A stretch of DNA of 64,000 nucleotides from Vulcanimicrobiota bacterium (GTDB lineage Bacteria; Vulcanimicrobiota; Vulcanimicrobiia; Vulcanimicrobiales; Vulcanimicrobiaceae): the NCBI GenBank assembly GCA_003151115.1, contig PLWS01000002.1:806001-870000 (forward strand). The letters run 5' to 3'. The position numbers and the translations under genes were made by a program. The notes beneath the pieces were generated by a model that saw nothing but the letters and a program-made list of their open reading frames with translations, ran no database searches and was not told where the DNA came from. Every line of letters starts with the position of its first letter. Position 1 is the stretch's first letter. Shown piece by piece: positions 8,145 through 16,911 of the stretch.

Positions 8145-9125
8145 ATGAACTTAGGATTGTCATCGTGCGCAACCGGCCTCACGTGCGCATTTCTGGTCGC
8201 CGGAGCGGTATCGATTGCCGCCGCGCCGTCGGGAAGCGATCTGCGCGTGCCCCGGTACGCACATATTTTTCTCATCGTCGATGAAAACAAGAGTTACGAA
8301 CGAATCGTGAACGGCCAAGATGCGCCGGTCATCGCTGCTTTGGCCAAGCAGTACGGCACCGCTACACAATTCTCCGCCGAGGCACATCCGAGCGAGCCGA
8401 ACTATGTTGCGATCGTCGGCGGCTCAACCTTTGGCATCGCCGATGACGCGCCTTTCTCATCTTCTGGCCACACGATTGACGCACCGAACCTGTCCACGCA
8501 GCTGCAATCATCGAGGCTCACCTGGAAGGGTTACTACGAGTCCTTACCCGAGCCTGGATCGCTTACGATTGGCTCCGGCTTGTATGCCTCAAAGCATTCG
8601 GGTTTTCTCAACTTTCGATCCGTCCAGCAGGATCCTAAACGCGGCGAACATCTCGTCGATTTTCTTCAGATGGAAAAAGATCTGCAGAGCGGCGATATTC
8701 CGAACTTTGCATTGATCGTTCCGAACCTTTGCAACGACATGCACGGCGCCATCGGTGGGGGTCCATTCGACTGCTGGACGGCTCGCGGTCTCATCCGCCG
8801 GGGCGACAACGAGATAAAGACGCTTGTCGACGACATCATGGCGTCATCCGCGTGGAGATCCGGGGCGAACGCCGCGATCGTCATAACATTTGATGAAGGC
8901 GACAGTGGAGAGGCGGGTGGCGGGCACATTCCCACAATTGTTGTTACAAACCACGGGCCGCGGCACACCACGGATCCCACGCCCTACAGTCACTACTCTT
9001 TGCTGCGCACGATCGAAGATGCGTTCGGTATTCACAACTACTTAGCGCACGCGGGTGACGCGAGCATCGTTCCGATGCTCCCGCTCTTTGCGGTCCGGAC
9101 CGCCCCTTACTCGCGAAGGAACTGA
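8145..9125 (+). CDS. Secreted phosphoesterase (acid phosphatase/phospholipase C superfamily)
   Basis: A 326-residue exported protein of the PF04185-type phosphoesterase family, related to the alkaline phosphatase fold. After a signal peptide (cleavage near I-A-A-A-P) come F-L-I-V-D-E-N-K-S-Y, H-P-S-E-P-N-Y, and near the end V-I-T-F-D-E-G-D and H-Y-S-L-L-R-T-I-E-D. These are the metal-binding and catalytic blocks of the family. Substrate cannot be told; members include acid phosphatases and phospholipases C. Its last 19 bases overlap the 3' end of the convergent flavoprotein gene. Confidence 0.85.
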   Translation: MNLGLSSCATGLTCAFLVAGAVSIAAAPSGSDLRVPRYAHIFLIVDENKSYERIVNGQDAPVIAALAKQYGTATQFSAEAHPSEPNYVAIVGGSTFGIADDAPFSSSGHTIDAPNLSTQLQSSRLTWKGYYESLPEPGSLTIGSGLYASKHSGFLNFRSVQQDPKRGEHLVDFLQMEKDLQSGDIPNFALIVPNLCNDMHGAIGGGPFDCWTARGLIRRGDNEIKTLVDDIMASSAWRSGANAAIVITFDEGDSGEAGGGHIPTIVVTNHGPRHTTDPTPYSHYSLLRTIEDAFGIHNYLAHAGDASIVPMLPLFAVRTAPYSRRN

Positions 9126-10792
9126 TGCACGAAGGCGATCGCGATCGATCCTTCGCCGACTGCCGAGGCGACGCGCTTGACGTTGCCCTCGCGCACGTCA
9201 CCGGCGGCGAACACTCCGGGTAAACTCGTCTCCAGCAGATAAGGACTGCGCGCTAGCGGCCAGCGGGCTGCGGACAAGTCTTCCGGCGAAAGCGCCGGCC
9301 CCGTCTTGATGAAACCGTCTTCGTCGAGCGCGACGCAGCCGTTCAACCATTGCGTGTTGGGTATCGCGCCCGTCATCACAAAGACGTGCCGGATCGCTTG
9401 TGACTCAACTTTTTGCGACTCATTATCGCGCCAGTTCACGCGTTCCAGATGATTGCCTCCCTCGAGCCCGACGATCTCGGTGTGAGTTCTTAATTCAATC
9501 GCTGGATTATCTTCAATGCGGCGCACCAAGTAGCGCGACATGCTGTTTGCCAATCCGCTGCCGCGTACGAGTAGGTACACCCGGCGCGCGGTCTGCGCAA
9601 GAAATACCGCGGCTTGACCCGCAGAGTTTCCGCCGCCGACCACAATGACGTCCTGAGTGCCGCAGAGCTGCGACTCGACGAATGTCGCGGCATAGTAGAT
9701 TCCGGCGCCTTCGAATTGCGCAAGATTATCGAGCGCGAGTTTCCGATAGTGGGCTCCCGAGGCAATGACGACCGTCCGCGCCGTGACTCGGGCAGTGTCG
9801 TCGATCTCCACGACGAGCGGCCTCGGCTTGCATTCCAACGCTTTTGCACTTTTCGCAATCAGTACTTGCGCGCCGAATTTTTGCGCCTGCACATATCCGC
9901 TTGCGGCAAGGTCCTGGCCTGAGATCCCGGCCGGAAAACCCAAATAGTTTTCGATCTTCGAACTCGATCCGGCTTGGCCGCCGGGGGCATTTGACTCTAC
10001 CACCAGCGCGTCCAATCCTTCGGAGGCCGCGTAGACGGCGGCCGCCAGACCCGCCGGCCCGGCGCCCACGACAACCACGTCGCGCGGCCGCACGTCGTCG
10101 ATTGCTTCGTTGAAGTCGAGACAATCGGCGATTGCTGCGTTACTTGGATTTCGCAGCACGCGGTCGCCGCGGCATATCAGCACCGGAATGTCGCTCACCG
10201 AGACGTGAAAATGGTCCAACAGTTCCTGAGCGCCGGCATCACGGTCGAGATCGACGTACGAAAACGGGTGGCCGTTTCGCGTGAGGAATTCCCTAATACG
10301 AAGCGTGTCCGGCGAGTGAGCCGAACCAAGGACCACCACATCGGCGAGGCCTTCCGAAAGTATTTCGACGCGCCGGAGGATGAACGCGCGCATGAAAATG
10401 TCGCTCAGTTCAGCATCAGCCTGCACCAGCCCGAGCAAAACCGCACGATCGACTTCAACGATTTCGCTTGCTTCGGTCGCCCGCAGCCGGCCGAGAATGC
10501 GGCGTCCGAAAAGGATGCCGATCTCGCCCGTGAATTGGCCGGGCTGGAAAACCGCGATCGGCCTTTCGGTTCGGCCGGTATGTTGGACGAATTCCAACTG
10601 GCCGCTGGTTACCAAGAAGATGCGAGTATTCTTCTCGCCGGCCTCGACGAGAAGCTCACCGGCTGCGACCTTCCGAACGTTTCCGTGTGACGCAACGCGC
10701 GCCGCTTGCGCCGGGGTCAAAACCGGAAAGGCCTGATCGGCGCGCGGGGCTGGCAATTCTCTCACCTGGTTGAGAATGCGCGCAGCGCGCAA
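9107..10792 (-). CDS. cNMP-binding domain fused to cysteine-less glutaredoxin-like and thioredoxin-reductase-like domains
   Basis: A 561-residue three-part flavoprotein. Residues ~15-140 are a cyclic-nucleotide-binding-type beta barrel (G-E-L-L-V-E-A-G, F-T-G-E-I-G-I-L-F-G-R-R). Residues ~155-240 are a glutaredoxin/GST-N-like fold in which the usual C-x-x-C is S-A-H-S-P-D-T. The rest is a two-dinucleotide-fold oxidoreductase: G-A-G-P-A-G-L-A-A-A near 243, A-P-G-G-Q-A-G-S-S-S-K-I-E-N-Y, V-V-G-G-G-N-S-A-G-Q-A near 388, and A-A-G-D-V-R near 529. The thioredoxin-reductase CxxC is also absent. The same architecture is known in other bacteria, with unknown substrate. It overlaps the convergent phosphoesterase gene by 19 bases. 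Confidence 0.88.
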   Translation of the reverse strand: MRAARILNQVRELPAPRADQAFPVLTPAQAARVASHGNVRKVAAGELLVEAGEKNTRIFLVTSGQLEFVQHTGRTERPIAVFQPGQFTGEIGILFGRRILGRLRATEASEIVEVDRAVLLGLVQADAELSDIFMRAFILRRVEILSEGLADVVVLGSAHSPDTLRIREFLTRNGHPFSYVDLDRDAGAQELLDHFHVSVSDIPVLICRGDRVLRNPSNAAIADCLDFNEAIDDVRPRDVVVVGAGPAGLAAAVYAASEGLDALVVESNAPGGQAGSSSKIENYLGFPAGISGQDLAASGYVQAQKFGAQVLIAKSAKALECKPRPLVVEIDDTARVTARTVVIASGAHYRKLALDNLAQFEGAGIYYAATFVESQLCGTQDVIVVGGGNSAGQAAVFLAQTARRVYLLVRGSGLANSMSRYLVRRIEDNPAIELRTHTEIVGLEGGNHLERVNWRDNESQKVESQAIRHVFVMTGAIPNTQWLNGCVALDEDGFIKTGPALSPEDLSAARWPLARSPYLLETSLPGVFAAGDVREGNVKRVASAVGEGSIAIAFVHQFLRE

Positions 10793-10902
10793 AGGCTTCC
10801 CTCTACAGGCCCGAGATCTGCCGGCGATGCGTGCGCGTTGCTTCGCACTGGTGCGCTCGTCGTCGCAAGGAGATTGAGCAGCGCGTCCCGGAGACGGACA
10901 TC

Positions 10903-11235
10903 ATGAGCGACCTTAAAGTGCAATACGTCTCGGTCCTCACTTTCAACGTCGAGCCCGACGACTTCCCGGGACTCTCGCGCGAGGCTGTGACCTTGTTGCA
11001 ACGCAAGGGGACGGCCATTAACGGATTGGTGGAGTCGGTAATCATGGGAAACGAACCGAAGACTCAGATGCTGATCGTTTCGCAGTGGAGCACGCAGAAC
11101 AGTTGGAGTGCGGCGCAATGGGACGAGGATGTCGCCCGCTCGCTTGCAGTTATCGTTGAAAGCGCGTTGTCTTTTGAGGTGCACTCGTTCGAACCGGTTG
11201 CGGTGGTGAGACCGGCGACGCCGTCGAACTCATAA
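10903..11235 (+). CDS. Small ABM-like dimeric alpha/beta-barrel protein
   Basis: A ~110-residue cytoplasmic protein beginning M-S-D-L-K-V-Q-Y-V-S-V-L-T-F. The strand-helix pattern and the S-Q-W-S-T-Q-N-S-W-S-A-A-Q-W-D-E segment recall the antibiotic biosynthesis monooxygenase-like (dimeric alpha/beta barrel) superfamily. No catalytic residue can be named. The ATG at 10903, preceded by GGAGACGG, is preferred to an in-frame GTG at 10831 whose extra 24 residues look non-coding. It ends 4 bases before the start of the geranylgeranyl-reductase-like gene, so the two are probably co-transcribed and may act on the same compound. Function unknown. Confidence 0.65.
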   Translation: MSDLKVQYVSVLTFNVEPDDFPGLSREAVTLLQRKGTAINGLVESVIMGNEPKTQMLIVSQWSTQNSWSAAQWDEDVARSLAVIVESALSFEVHSFEPVAVVRPATPSNS

Positions 11236-11239
11236 AGCC

Positions 11240-12430
11240 ATGGAGCAAGCCGAGTTCGTCGTTGTTGGCTGCGGGCCGGCGGGCGGAGTGGCGGCGCGAG
11301 AAGCAGCGCGGGCCGGCGTGCGCACAGTGGTTCTCGAGAAAGATTCGGTCGTCGGCGCGAAGCGCGTCTGTGCGGCCGGGCTGCGTCCGGGATTTTGCGC
11401 GACGTTCGACTTGCCGCGCGAGATCGTGCATTGTGATACGCCGCGTTTAGCGCTCTTCGATCCGGCAGGCAAAGAGTACGAATTGGCAATCGTCCCCGGC
11501 CATACGACGACGCGCGAAGAACTCGACGGAACGATCGGAAGACTTGCAGCCGCCGAAGGTGCGGACGTGCGCACCTCGGCGATGTTTCGTGAAATGCGCC
11601 GCGACGGCGATCGCGTGCTGATCGAATACGCCGACGCTCGTGCGGGTGATCGAAAAACGATTGCGGCGCGCAACGTTTTTTTTGCGCAGGGGTCGACGGC
11701 AAAGTTAGAAGAGACCGACTTCGCCTATCCGCTATGGCAGAAGAGCCTGGTGACCACGCTGCAATACCGGGTGTATCTGGACCGGCCCGCCGACGCGGTT
11801 GCGTATCGTTCGCTGGAGATGCATTATTTCGCGACGCGCGATGGCCGGATGACCGTGGCCTGGATGTTTCCCAAGCGCGATCATTTGGCGATCGGCCTGG
11901 GCGTCATGGGCAAAATGCCGGGCGCGCAGCTGCGCGAAGAGCTCGATCGTTTTACCGAACGCGTGCGGGCAAGACTCTATCCGGCCGCAGCTTTTACGAC
12001 GAAGCTTGAGGGCCATCTGCTCTACGGCGGCGCACCGCGCACCGTAATGGCCATTCCCGGCGCCATGGTCGGCGGAACGGCCGCGGGTTTGGTCGATGCA
12101 ACCAACGGCGAAGGCATTTATGAGGCCGCCATTAGCGGACGCCTTGCGGCGGAAGCCGTTAGCATAGCGCGCGCACAGCCGGCGCAGGCCTACGAACGTT
12201 ACGGTGCGGCGCTAAAAAAACGCTTCTACGGACGTTTGCGCCATCGCGCCGAGCTCATGCGCTTTCTCGAACGTAAACCTTCGCGTTACGCCAAACTCTT
12301 CGATCAGCTTGCAAGATCGCCGCGCTTCATCGATATTCTGCAGCGCGAAGATCACGAGCGCTCGGTGCGCGACAAAACGTTTCTTTACGGTCAAGCGCTG
12401 CGCTTTGCAGCTCGTTGCATGCATGGCTAG
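11240..12430 (+). CDS. Geranylgeranyl-reductase-family FAD-dependent oxidoreductase
   Basis: A 396-residue flavoprotein related to archaeal and plant geranylgeranyl reductases, which saturate isoprenoid double bonds. The N-terminal FAD-binding motif is V-V-G-C-G-P-A-G-G-V-A-A-R-E (residues 7-20). V-G-A-K-R-V-C-A-A-G-L has the place of the family's C-G-G motif. P-G-A-M-V-G-G-T-A-A-G-L-V-D-A-T-N-G-E-G-I-Y-E-A is the second flavin-contact block. The end overlaps the start of the ABC permease by 8 bases. Likely substrates are quinone side chains, polyprenols or membrane lipids; the context does not decide. Confidence 0.83.
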   Translation: MEQAEFVVVGCGPAGGVAAREAARAGVRTVVLEKDSVVGAKRVCAAGLRPGFCATFDLPREIVHCDTPRLALFDPAGKEYELAIVPGHTTTREELDGTIGRLAAAEGADVRTSAMFREMRRDGDRVLIEYADARAGDRKTIAARNVFFAQGSTAKLEETDFAYPLWQKSLVTTLQYRVYLDRPADAVAYRSLEMHYFATRDGRMTVAWMFPKRDHLAIGLGVMGKMPGAQLREELDRFTERVRARLYPAAAFTTKLEGHLLYGGAPRTVMAIPGAMVGGTAAGLVDATNGEGIYEAAISGRLAAEAVSIARAQPAQAYERYGAALKKRFYGRLRHRAELMRFLERKPSRYAKLFDQLARSPRFIDILQREDHERSVRDKTFLYGQALRFAARCMHG

Positions 12431-13442
12431 GTTCGCGGCGGCGCGCGTGCTGCGGCTGGTGTTCGTACTGATAGCGATTACGATCGTGAGCTTCGCGTTC
12501 ATGAAAGCGATACCGGGCGATCCGGTGGCGATTCGGCTAGGAGAGCATGCTTCGCCCGTTGAGGCGGCCGCGCTGCGCGCATCGCTGGGATTGGACAAAC
12601 CCTGGTATGTGCAGCTCGGCATCTACATGGCGCACGCGGCGCGCGGCGATCTCGGGCAGTCAATCGTCGACAACGAGAGCGTTGCCGGAAAACTGGCGCA
12701 GTATTTTCCGGCAACGGTCGAGCTCGCGTTGGGCGCGATGGTCGTCGCGATTGCCTTCGGCATTCCGCTCGGCATCATCGCGGCGGTCAAATTCCGGTCG
12801 GCGGCCGATGCTTTCACGATGAGCCTGGCGCTGCTGGGCGTCTCGATTCCCGTTTTTTGGCTTGGTTGGATGCTGGTCTACTTGCTTTCGGTGGTACCAT
12901 CGCATTACGGGCTCAATCTCTTTCCGATTTCGGGGCGCATCTCGCTGCAGTACACCGTTACGCCGATCACGCACCTCATCGTCCTGGACGCGCTCCTGGA
13001 AGGCAACTGGCAAGCTGCCGCCGATGCGCTCTGGCACCTGGTGCTCCCGGCGCTGACGCTGGGCACGATTCCGCTGGCGATCATCGCGAAGATCACGCGC
13101 AGCGGGATGCTCGACGTGCTGCGCAGCGACTACATTCGCACGGCGCGGGCCAAGGGTTTGAGCGAACGCACGGTTCTGCTGCGGCACGCGCTGCGCAACG
13201 CGCTCATCCCGATCCTCACGATCGTCGGCTTACAAACGGGCCTGCTGCTCGGCGGAGCCGTGCTGACCGAACACATCTTCGCCTGGCCGGGCGTGGGGCG
13301 CTTGGCGTTCGATGCGATCGGCAACCGCGACATGCCGCTCGTCAACGGCGTCATCTTGCTGTTCGCGACCGTCTTCGTGATGGTCAATACGATCGTCGAC
13401 CTGCTCTATGCAGCCGTGAATCCCCGCATCAGGTACACGTGA
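12423..13442 (+). CDS. DppB/OppB-type ABC transporter permease (orphan)
   Basis: Inner-membrane permease of the peptide/nickel ABC importer family, ~339 residues with six helices. It shows the family N-terminus (I-P-G-D-P-V-A-I-R-L-G), the periplasmic loop ending Y-F-P-A-T-V-E-L-A, the coupling loop Y-I-R-T-A-R-A-K-G-L-S-E-R, and the ending V-N-P-R-I-R-Y. The ATG at 12423 lies inside the end of the flavoprotein gene; an earlier in-frame start at 12309 would be antisense-like filler. No DppC, ATPase or binding protein gene is nearby, so partners must be encoded elsewhere. Its stop overlaps the sigma factor GTG. Confidence 0.9.
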   Translation: MARFAAARVLRLVFVLIAITIVSFAFMKAIPGDPVAIRLGEHASPVEAAALRASLGLDKPWYVQLGIYMAHAARGDLGQSIVDNESVAGKLAQYFPATVELALGAMVVAIAFGIPLGIIAAVKFRSAADAFTMSLALLGVSIPVFWLGWMLVYLLSVVPSHYGLNLFPISGRISLQYTVTPITHLIVLDALLEGNWQAAADALWHLVLPALTLGTIPLAIIAKITRSGMLDVLRSDYIRTARAKGLSERTVLLRHALRNALIPILTIVGLQTGLLLGGAVLTEHIFAWPGVGRLAFDAIGNRDMPLVNGVILLFATVFVMVNTIVDLLYAAVNPRIRYT

Positions 13443-14254
13443 AGACCGGCGGCGGCAAGCGCCGCTACCGCATTAACGGCGTCGAATATTCGCGCGAGGA
13501 ACTCATCCACAAGTATTTGCACATCGTCAAATACGTGGCGGGAAAAATCTCCGTGAGCCTTCCGCCCAACGTGGACCTCAACGATTTGATCAACGACGGC
13601 ATCGTCGGGTTGATCGACGCGATAGAAAAGTACGACGACTCCCGCGGCGTCAAGTTCGAAACGTACGCGATCACGCGCATCAACGGCGCGATCATCGATG
13701 CGCTGCGCGCGCTCGACTGGGTCCCGCGGGCAGTCCGGCAGCGCGCGCGCGAAATCGAGCGTGCCTATCAGGAGCTCGAAGTCAAATTCGGACGCTTACC
13801 GACCGACGCCGAAGTGGCCGCGCATCTTTCGATGCCGATCGCCGAATATAACGCGCTGCTGCAGCGCGTGCGCGGGACCTCGCTGCTTTCGCTCGAGGAG
13901 CCGCTTCCGAGCGAGAAAGGCTATCAAATCCCGCTCGCCGACACGCTCAAAGACGCCGGCGTCGACATCACCGCGAGTGTCGAGCAGCGCGAACTGCGCC
14001 AGGCGCTCGTGCAAGCCGTCGGCGAACTCCCGCCGCAAGAACGCGTCGTCATCTCGCTCTACTATTTCGAGGGCCAGGCGCTCAAAGATATCAAGGAACG
14101 GCTCAGCGTCTCCGAATCGCGCGTCTCGCAGATCCACGCGCAAGCCGTCATTCACTTGCGCCAGCTCTTGCGCGAACTCCAAAGCGACCTCGGGATCCGC
14201 GAAGGCGACCCCACACTCAAACAAAAGTACGTCCGCAAAGTGCCACCAGGCTAA
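13439..14254 (+). CDS. FliA/WhiG-type sigma factor (sigma-28 family)
   Basis: A 271-residue group 3 sigma factor. Region 2 (about residues 20-95) contains N-D-L-I-N-D-G-I-V-G-L-I-D-A-I-E-K-Y-D and F-E-T-Y-A-I-T-R-I-N-G-A-I-I-D. Region 3 includes R-E-I-E-R-A-Y-Q-E-L-E-x-K-F-G-R-L-P-T-D. Region 4 ends with the helix-turn-helix L-K-D-I-K-E-R-L-S-V-S-E-S-R-V-S-Q-I-H. The GTG start overlaps the permease stop (GTGA), and the ~195 upstream in-frame codons are a shadow of the permease. Relatives drive flagellar or developmental genes. No flagellar operon is present here, so its regulon is unknown. Confidence 0.93.
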   Translation: MKTGGGKRRYRINGVEYSREELIHKYLHIVKYVAGKISVSLPPNVDLNDLINDGIVGLIDAIEKYDDSRGVKFETYAITRINGAIIDALRALDWVPRAVRQRAREIERAYQELEVKFGRLPTDAEVAAHLSMPIAEYNALLQRVRGTSLLSLEEPLPSEKGYQIPLADTLKDAGVDITASVEQRELRQALVQAVGELPPQERVVISLYYFEGQALKDIKERLSVSESRVSQIHAQAVIHLRQLLRELQSDLGIREGDPTLKQKYVRKVPPG

Positions 14255-14391
14255 TGCGGGTGGGCGGAGCCCCAACGGGGGCGGAGCCGGGGACCCAGCC
14301 GGCTTTTGCCGGCTGGGGGCGTGGAGCGCGCAGCGCGAATACGCTGTTGATCGAACAGGAGTTCGATTGAGCGCGTGGAAGCCTTAAGCCC
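14255..14391 (+). repeat. GC-rich intergenic element with perfect hairpin and LexA-like box
   Basis: This 137-base gap holds two GGCGGAGCC motifs, then a perfect 10-base-pair hairpin CCCAGCCGGC-TTTT-GCCGGCTGGG at 14294-14317 without a T tract. CGAAC-AGGA-GTTCG lies at 14352-14365. The texture suggests a dispersed repeat, but only one copy lies in the window. The last motif fits the CGAAC-N4-GTTCG SOS-box pattern and precedes ftsY-recA-recX. Confidence 0.5.
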
Positions 14392-15309
14392 GTGAGCTGG
14401 CTTACTAAGCTCCGGGCCTCGTTCGGCATGGCGAGGGAAGCACTGGCCGGCGTCGAGGCGCTGGGCCGGGCCCGCAAGCCCATCACCCCCGAGGTCTGGG
14501 AAGAACTCGAGGAGCTTTTGCTCTCCGCGGATTTCGGCGTGGCCACGACCACGAAAATCGTCGCCGGTCTCAAGACCGTCGCCAAACAAGAGCTCTGGAG
14601 CACCAGCGATCAGATTGTCGCGCGGTTCCGTAAAGACGTCGAGCGATTCCTCACGCTTCCGGGCGGTGAACTGAATCTCACCGGTACGCCCGCTGTGCTC
14701 TTAATCGTCGGGGTGAACGGCAGCGGCAAGACCACAACCATCGGCAAACTCGCAACGCGCCTGGGTTCCCAGGGCAAGCGCGTCACCCTCGTCGCCGCGG
14801 ATACATTTCGTGCCGCCGCCGCCGAGCAGCTGGGCATTTGGGCGGAGCGCTCGGGCGCTTCGTTCGTGCGGGGCAAGGAAGGCGCCGACCCGTCCTCGGT
14901 TGTTTTCGACGGTTTGCAAGCCGCGCGTTCCCGCGCGGCGGACGTCGTGATCGTCGACACCGCCGGCCGGCTGCAAACGAAAACCAATCTTATGGAAGAA
15001 CTGAAAAAAATGCGCCGCGTGATCGAGCGTGAGATGGGCGCGCCGCCCGCCGAGACGCTGCTCGTGCTCGACGGCACGACCGGGCAAAATGCGATCTCAC
15101 AGGCCAAACTTTTCCATGAGGCGGCCGCCTTGACCGGCGCCATCGTGACCAAACTCGACTCGACCGCCAAGGGCGGCGTACTCGTCGCCATCGTCGACGA
15201 GCTCGAGGTGCCCATAAAATTCGTCGGGCTGGGAGAGACAGCGGAGGACCTCAGGCCATTTTCACCCGGCGAGTTCATTGACGCCCTTTTTGAAAATGCG
15301 GAATTCTGA
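14392..15309 (+). CDS. ftsY: Signal recognition particle receptor FtsY
   Basis: GTPase that docks SRP-ribosome-nascent-chain complexes at the membrane. The 305-residue NG-domain form lacks the long acidic A domain of E. coli. G1 is G-V-N-G-S-G-K-T at 107-114, D-T-A-G-R at 189-193 is G3, and T-K-L-D at 253-256 is G4. The closing motif G-L-G-E-T-A-E-D-L-R-P-F is intact. The start is GTG at 14392 with only a weak ribosome-binding site. recA follows 76 bases downstream on the same strand, an unusual pairing. Confidence 0.97.
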   Translation: MSWLTKLRASFGMAREALAGVEALGRARKPITPEVWEELEELLLSADFGVATTTKIVAGLKTVAKQELWSTSDQIVARFRKDVERFLTLPGGELNLTGTPAVLLIVGVNGSGKTTTIGKLATRLGSQGKRVTLVAADTFRAAAAEQLGIWAERSGASFVRGKEGADPSSVVFDGLQAARSRAADVVIVDTAGRLQTKTNLMEELKKMRRVIEREMGAPPAETLLVLDGTTGQNAISQAKLFHEAAALTGAIVTKLDSTAKGGVLVAIVDELEVPIKFVGLGETAEDLRPFSPGEFIDALFENAEF

Positions 15310-15385
15310 GTGCCAGGCACTTGGCATTCTGACCCTATATCGTGATAGAGAAATAGCAGAGTTTAGAAAGAAATAGGAGATCAAC

Positions 15386-16423
15386 ATGGCAGCGCAAGAC
15401 GAACGGCAGACCGCCCTCAATAACGCCCTCGCGCAGATCGAGCGACAATTCGGCAAAGGCTCGATCATGCGGATGGGTGAGTTCAGCGAACGGATGGCCT
15501 TTGACGTCGTCCCTTCGGGCTCGATCGCGATCGATCTCGCGCTCGGCGTCGGCGGGTTCCCGCGCGGTCGCATCGCGGAGATCTACGGTCCTGAAGCGAG
15601 CGGAAAGACGACGCTCGCGCTGCACGCCATCGCCGAAGCGCAGAAACTCGGCGGCACGGCAGCCTTCATCGACGTGGAACACGCGCTGGATCCCACGTAC
15701 GCGGCGGCTCTGGGCGTGGACTTGGATAATCTGCTCGTTTCACAGCCGGATACCGGCGAACAGGCGCTCGACATCGCCGAAATGCTGATACGCAGCAACG
15801 CGGTCGACGTGATCGTGCTCGACTCGGTGGCCGCGCTCGTCACCAAAGCCGAACTCGAAGGCGATATGGGCGACGCTCACGTCGGTTTGCAGGCCCGGCT
15901 CATGTCGCAGGCGCTGCGCAAACTGACCGCATGCATCTCGCGCAGCAAGGCCGTGATGATTTTCATCAATCAGCTGCGCGAAAAAGTCGGCGTGATGTTC
16001 GGCAGCCCCGAAACGACCTCCGGAGGCCGCGCGCTCAAGTTTTACGCCTCGATTCGTCTCGACGTTCGCAAACTCGAACAAATCAAAGTCGGGCAGGACG
16101 TGGTCGGGACGCGCACGCGCGTCAAAGTCGTCAAGAACAAGGTCGCGCCGCCGTTCCGTCAGGCGGAGTTCGACATTACCTACGGGCGCGGCATCAGCAA
16201 GATGGGCTCCATTCTCGATATCGCGCTCGAACGCAACATCGTGGGCAAGAGCGGCTCGTGGTACACCTACGGCGAGCAGCGCATCGGGCAAGGCCGCGAG
16301 AACGCCAAGTCCTATCTGGAAGAGCACTTGGATCTGGCCGACGAAATCGCGGCCAAGATTCGCGAAGAGCTCACGGCAACGGTCTCGCGCAACGGCACGG
16401 CAACGGCGGTTTCGACCGAGTAA
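15386..16423 (+). CDS. recA: Recombinase RecA
   Basis: Forms filaments on single-stranded DNA, drives strand exchange and triggers LexA self-cleavage. The 345-residue protein is full length. Walker A G-P-E-A-S-G-K-T lies at 68-75, and [21 protein letters not shown] and [10 protein letters not shown] are all present. AGGAGATCAAC precedes the ATG. No CGAAC-N4-GTTCG box stands directly in front; the nearest match is at 14352, before ftsY. AGTGCC-A-GGCACT at 15309-15321 is a small palindrome in the gap. recX follows 3 bases after the stop. Confidence 0.98.
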   Translation: MAAQDERQTALNNALAQIERQFGKGSIMRMGEFSERMAFDVVPSGSIAIDLALGVGGFPRGRIAEIYGPEASGKTTLALHAIAEAQKLGGTAAFIDVEHALDPTYAAALGVDLDNLLVSQPDTGEQALDIAEMLIRSNAVDVIVLDSVAALVTKAELEGDMGDAHVGLQARLMSQALRKLTACISRSKAVMIFINQLREKVGVMFGSPETTSGGRALKFYASIRLDVRKLEQIKVGQDVVGTRTRVKVVKNKVAPPFRQAEFDITYGRGISKMGSILDIALERNIVGKSGSWYTYGEQRIGQGRENAKSYLEEHLDLADEIAAKIREELTATVSRNGTATAVSTE

Positions 16424-16426
16424 CCG

Positions 16427-16891
16427 ATGGCCACCGCCTACGTCTGCGCGCTGAGGATGCTCGCGCACCGGCGGCTAACCGAAGCGCAGCTTTGGCAGAA
16501 GCTGGAATGCAAGACGTTTGACGGCGACGCAATCCGCGACGCGGTCGAACGGTGTAAGCGCGACGGTTACGTCGACGACAAGCTCTTCGCGCAACTCTAC
16601 GTCGAGGGCAAGCAGAAGGCGGTCGGCGACGTGCGGCTGGTGGGAGAGCTGGTGCGCAAAGGCATCGATCGCGCGGCGGCCTGGTCTGCCGTGCAATGCG
16701 CCTCGGCCGGCGAAGATACGCGACTTCGAAAAGCGCTCGACAAACTTTTTCGCACGAAAGCGGAGCTGAACTATCCCTCCGCCGCGCGCGCGTTGGAGCG
16801 TCTCGGATTTCCGGCGCCCCTGGTTTACCGCAGGCTGCGCGAGCACGCCGCCGAGTTCGGTCCGTTTGCCGAGGTGTCCACCGCCTCTTAA
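16427..16891 (+). CDS. recX: RecA regulator RecX
   Basis: RecX binds RecA filaments and limits their growth. The 154-residue protein shows the three-helix repeat layout: [18 protein letters not shown] at the N-terminus, then [15 protein letters not shown], and [17 protein letters not shown] near the end. It starts 3 bases after recA, the usual neighbour, and was probably co-transcribed with it. A response regulator gene follows after 20 bases. Confidence 0.93.
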   Translation: MATAYVCALRMLAHRRLTEAQLWQKLECKTFDGDAIRDAVERCKRDGYVDDKLFAQLYVEGKQKAVGDVRLVGELVRKGIDRAAAWSAVQCASAGEDTRLRKALDKLFRTKAELNYPSAARALERLGFPAPLVYRRLREHAAEFGPFAEVSTAS

Positions 16892-16911
16892 TCGCGGGCA
16901 CACCTGGTGGC

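Noticed and set aside
12857-13438. Upstream extension of the sigma factor to 465 residues
   Set aside because: The extra codons overlap the permease gene and resemble no sigma region.
14294-14317. The perfect GC hairpin as a rho-independent terminator of the sigma factor gene
   Set aside because: It has no T tract on either side and fits better as part of a repeat.
15331-15353. CTAT...ATAG inverted repeat before recA as an SOS operator
   Set aside because: It does not match the CGAAC-N4-GTTCG box found at imuA, and arms of 4 bases are too short to support a claim.
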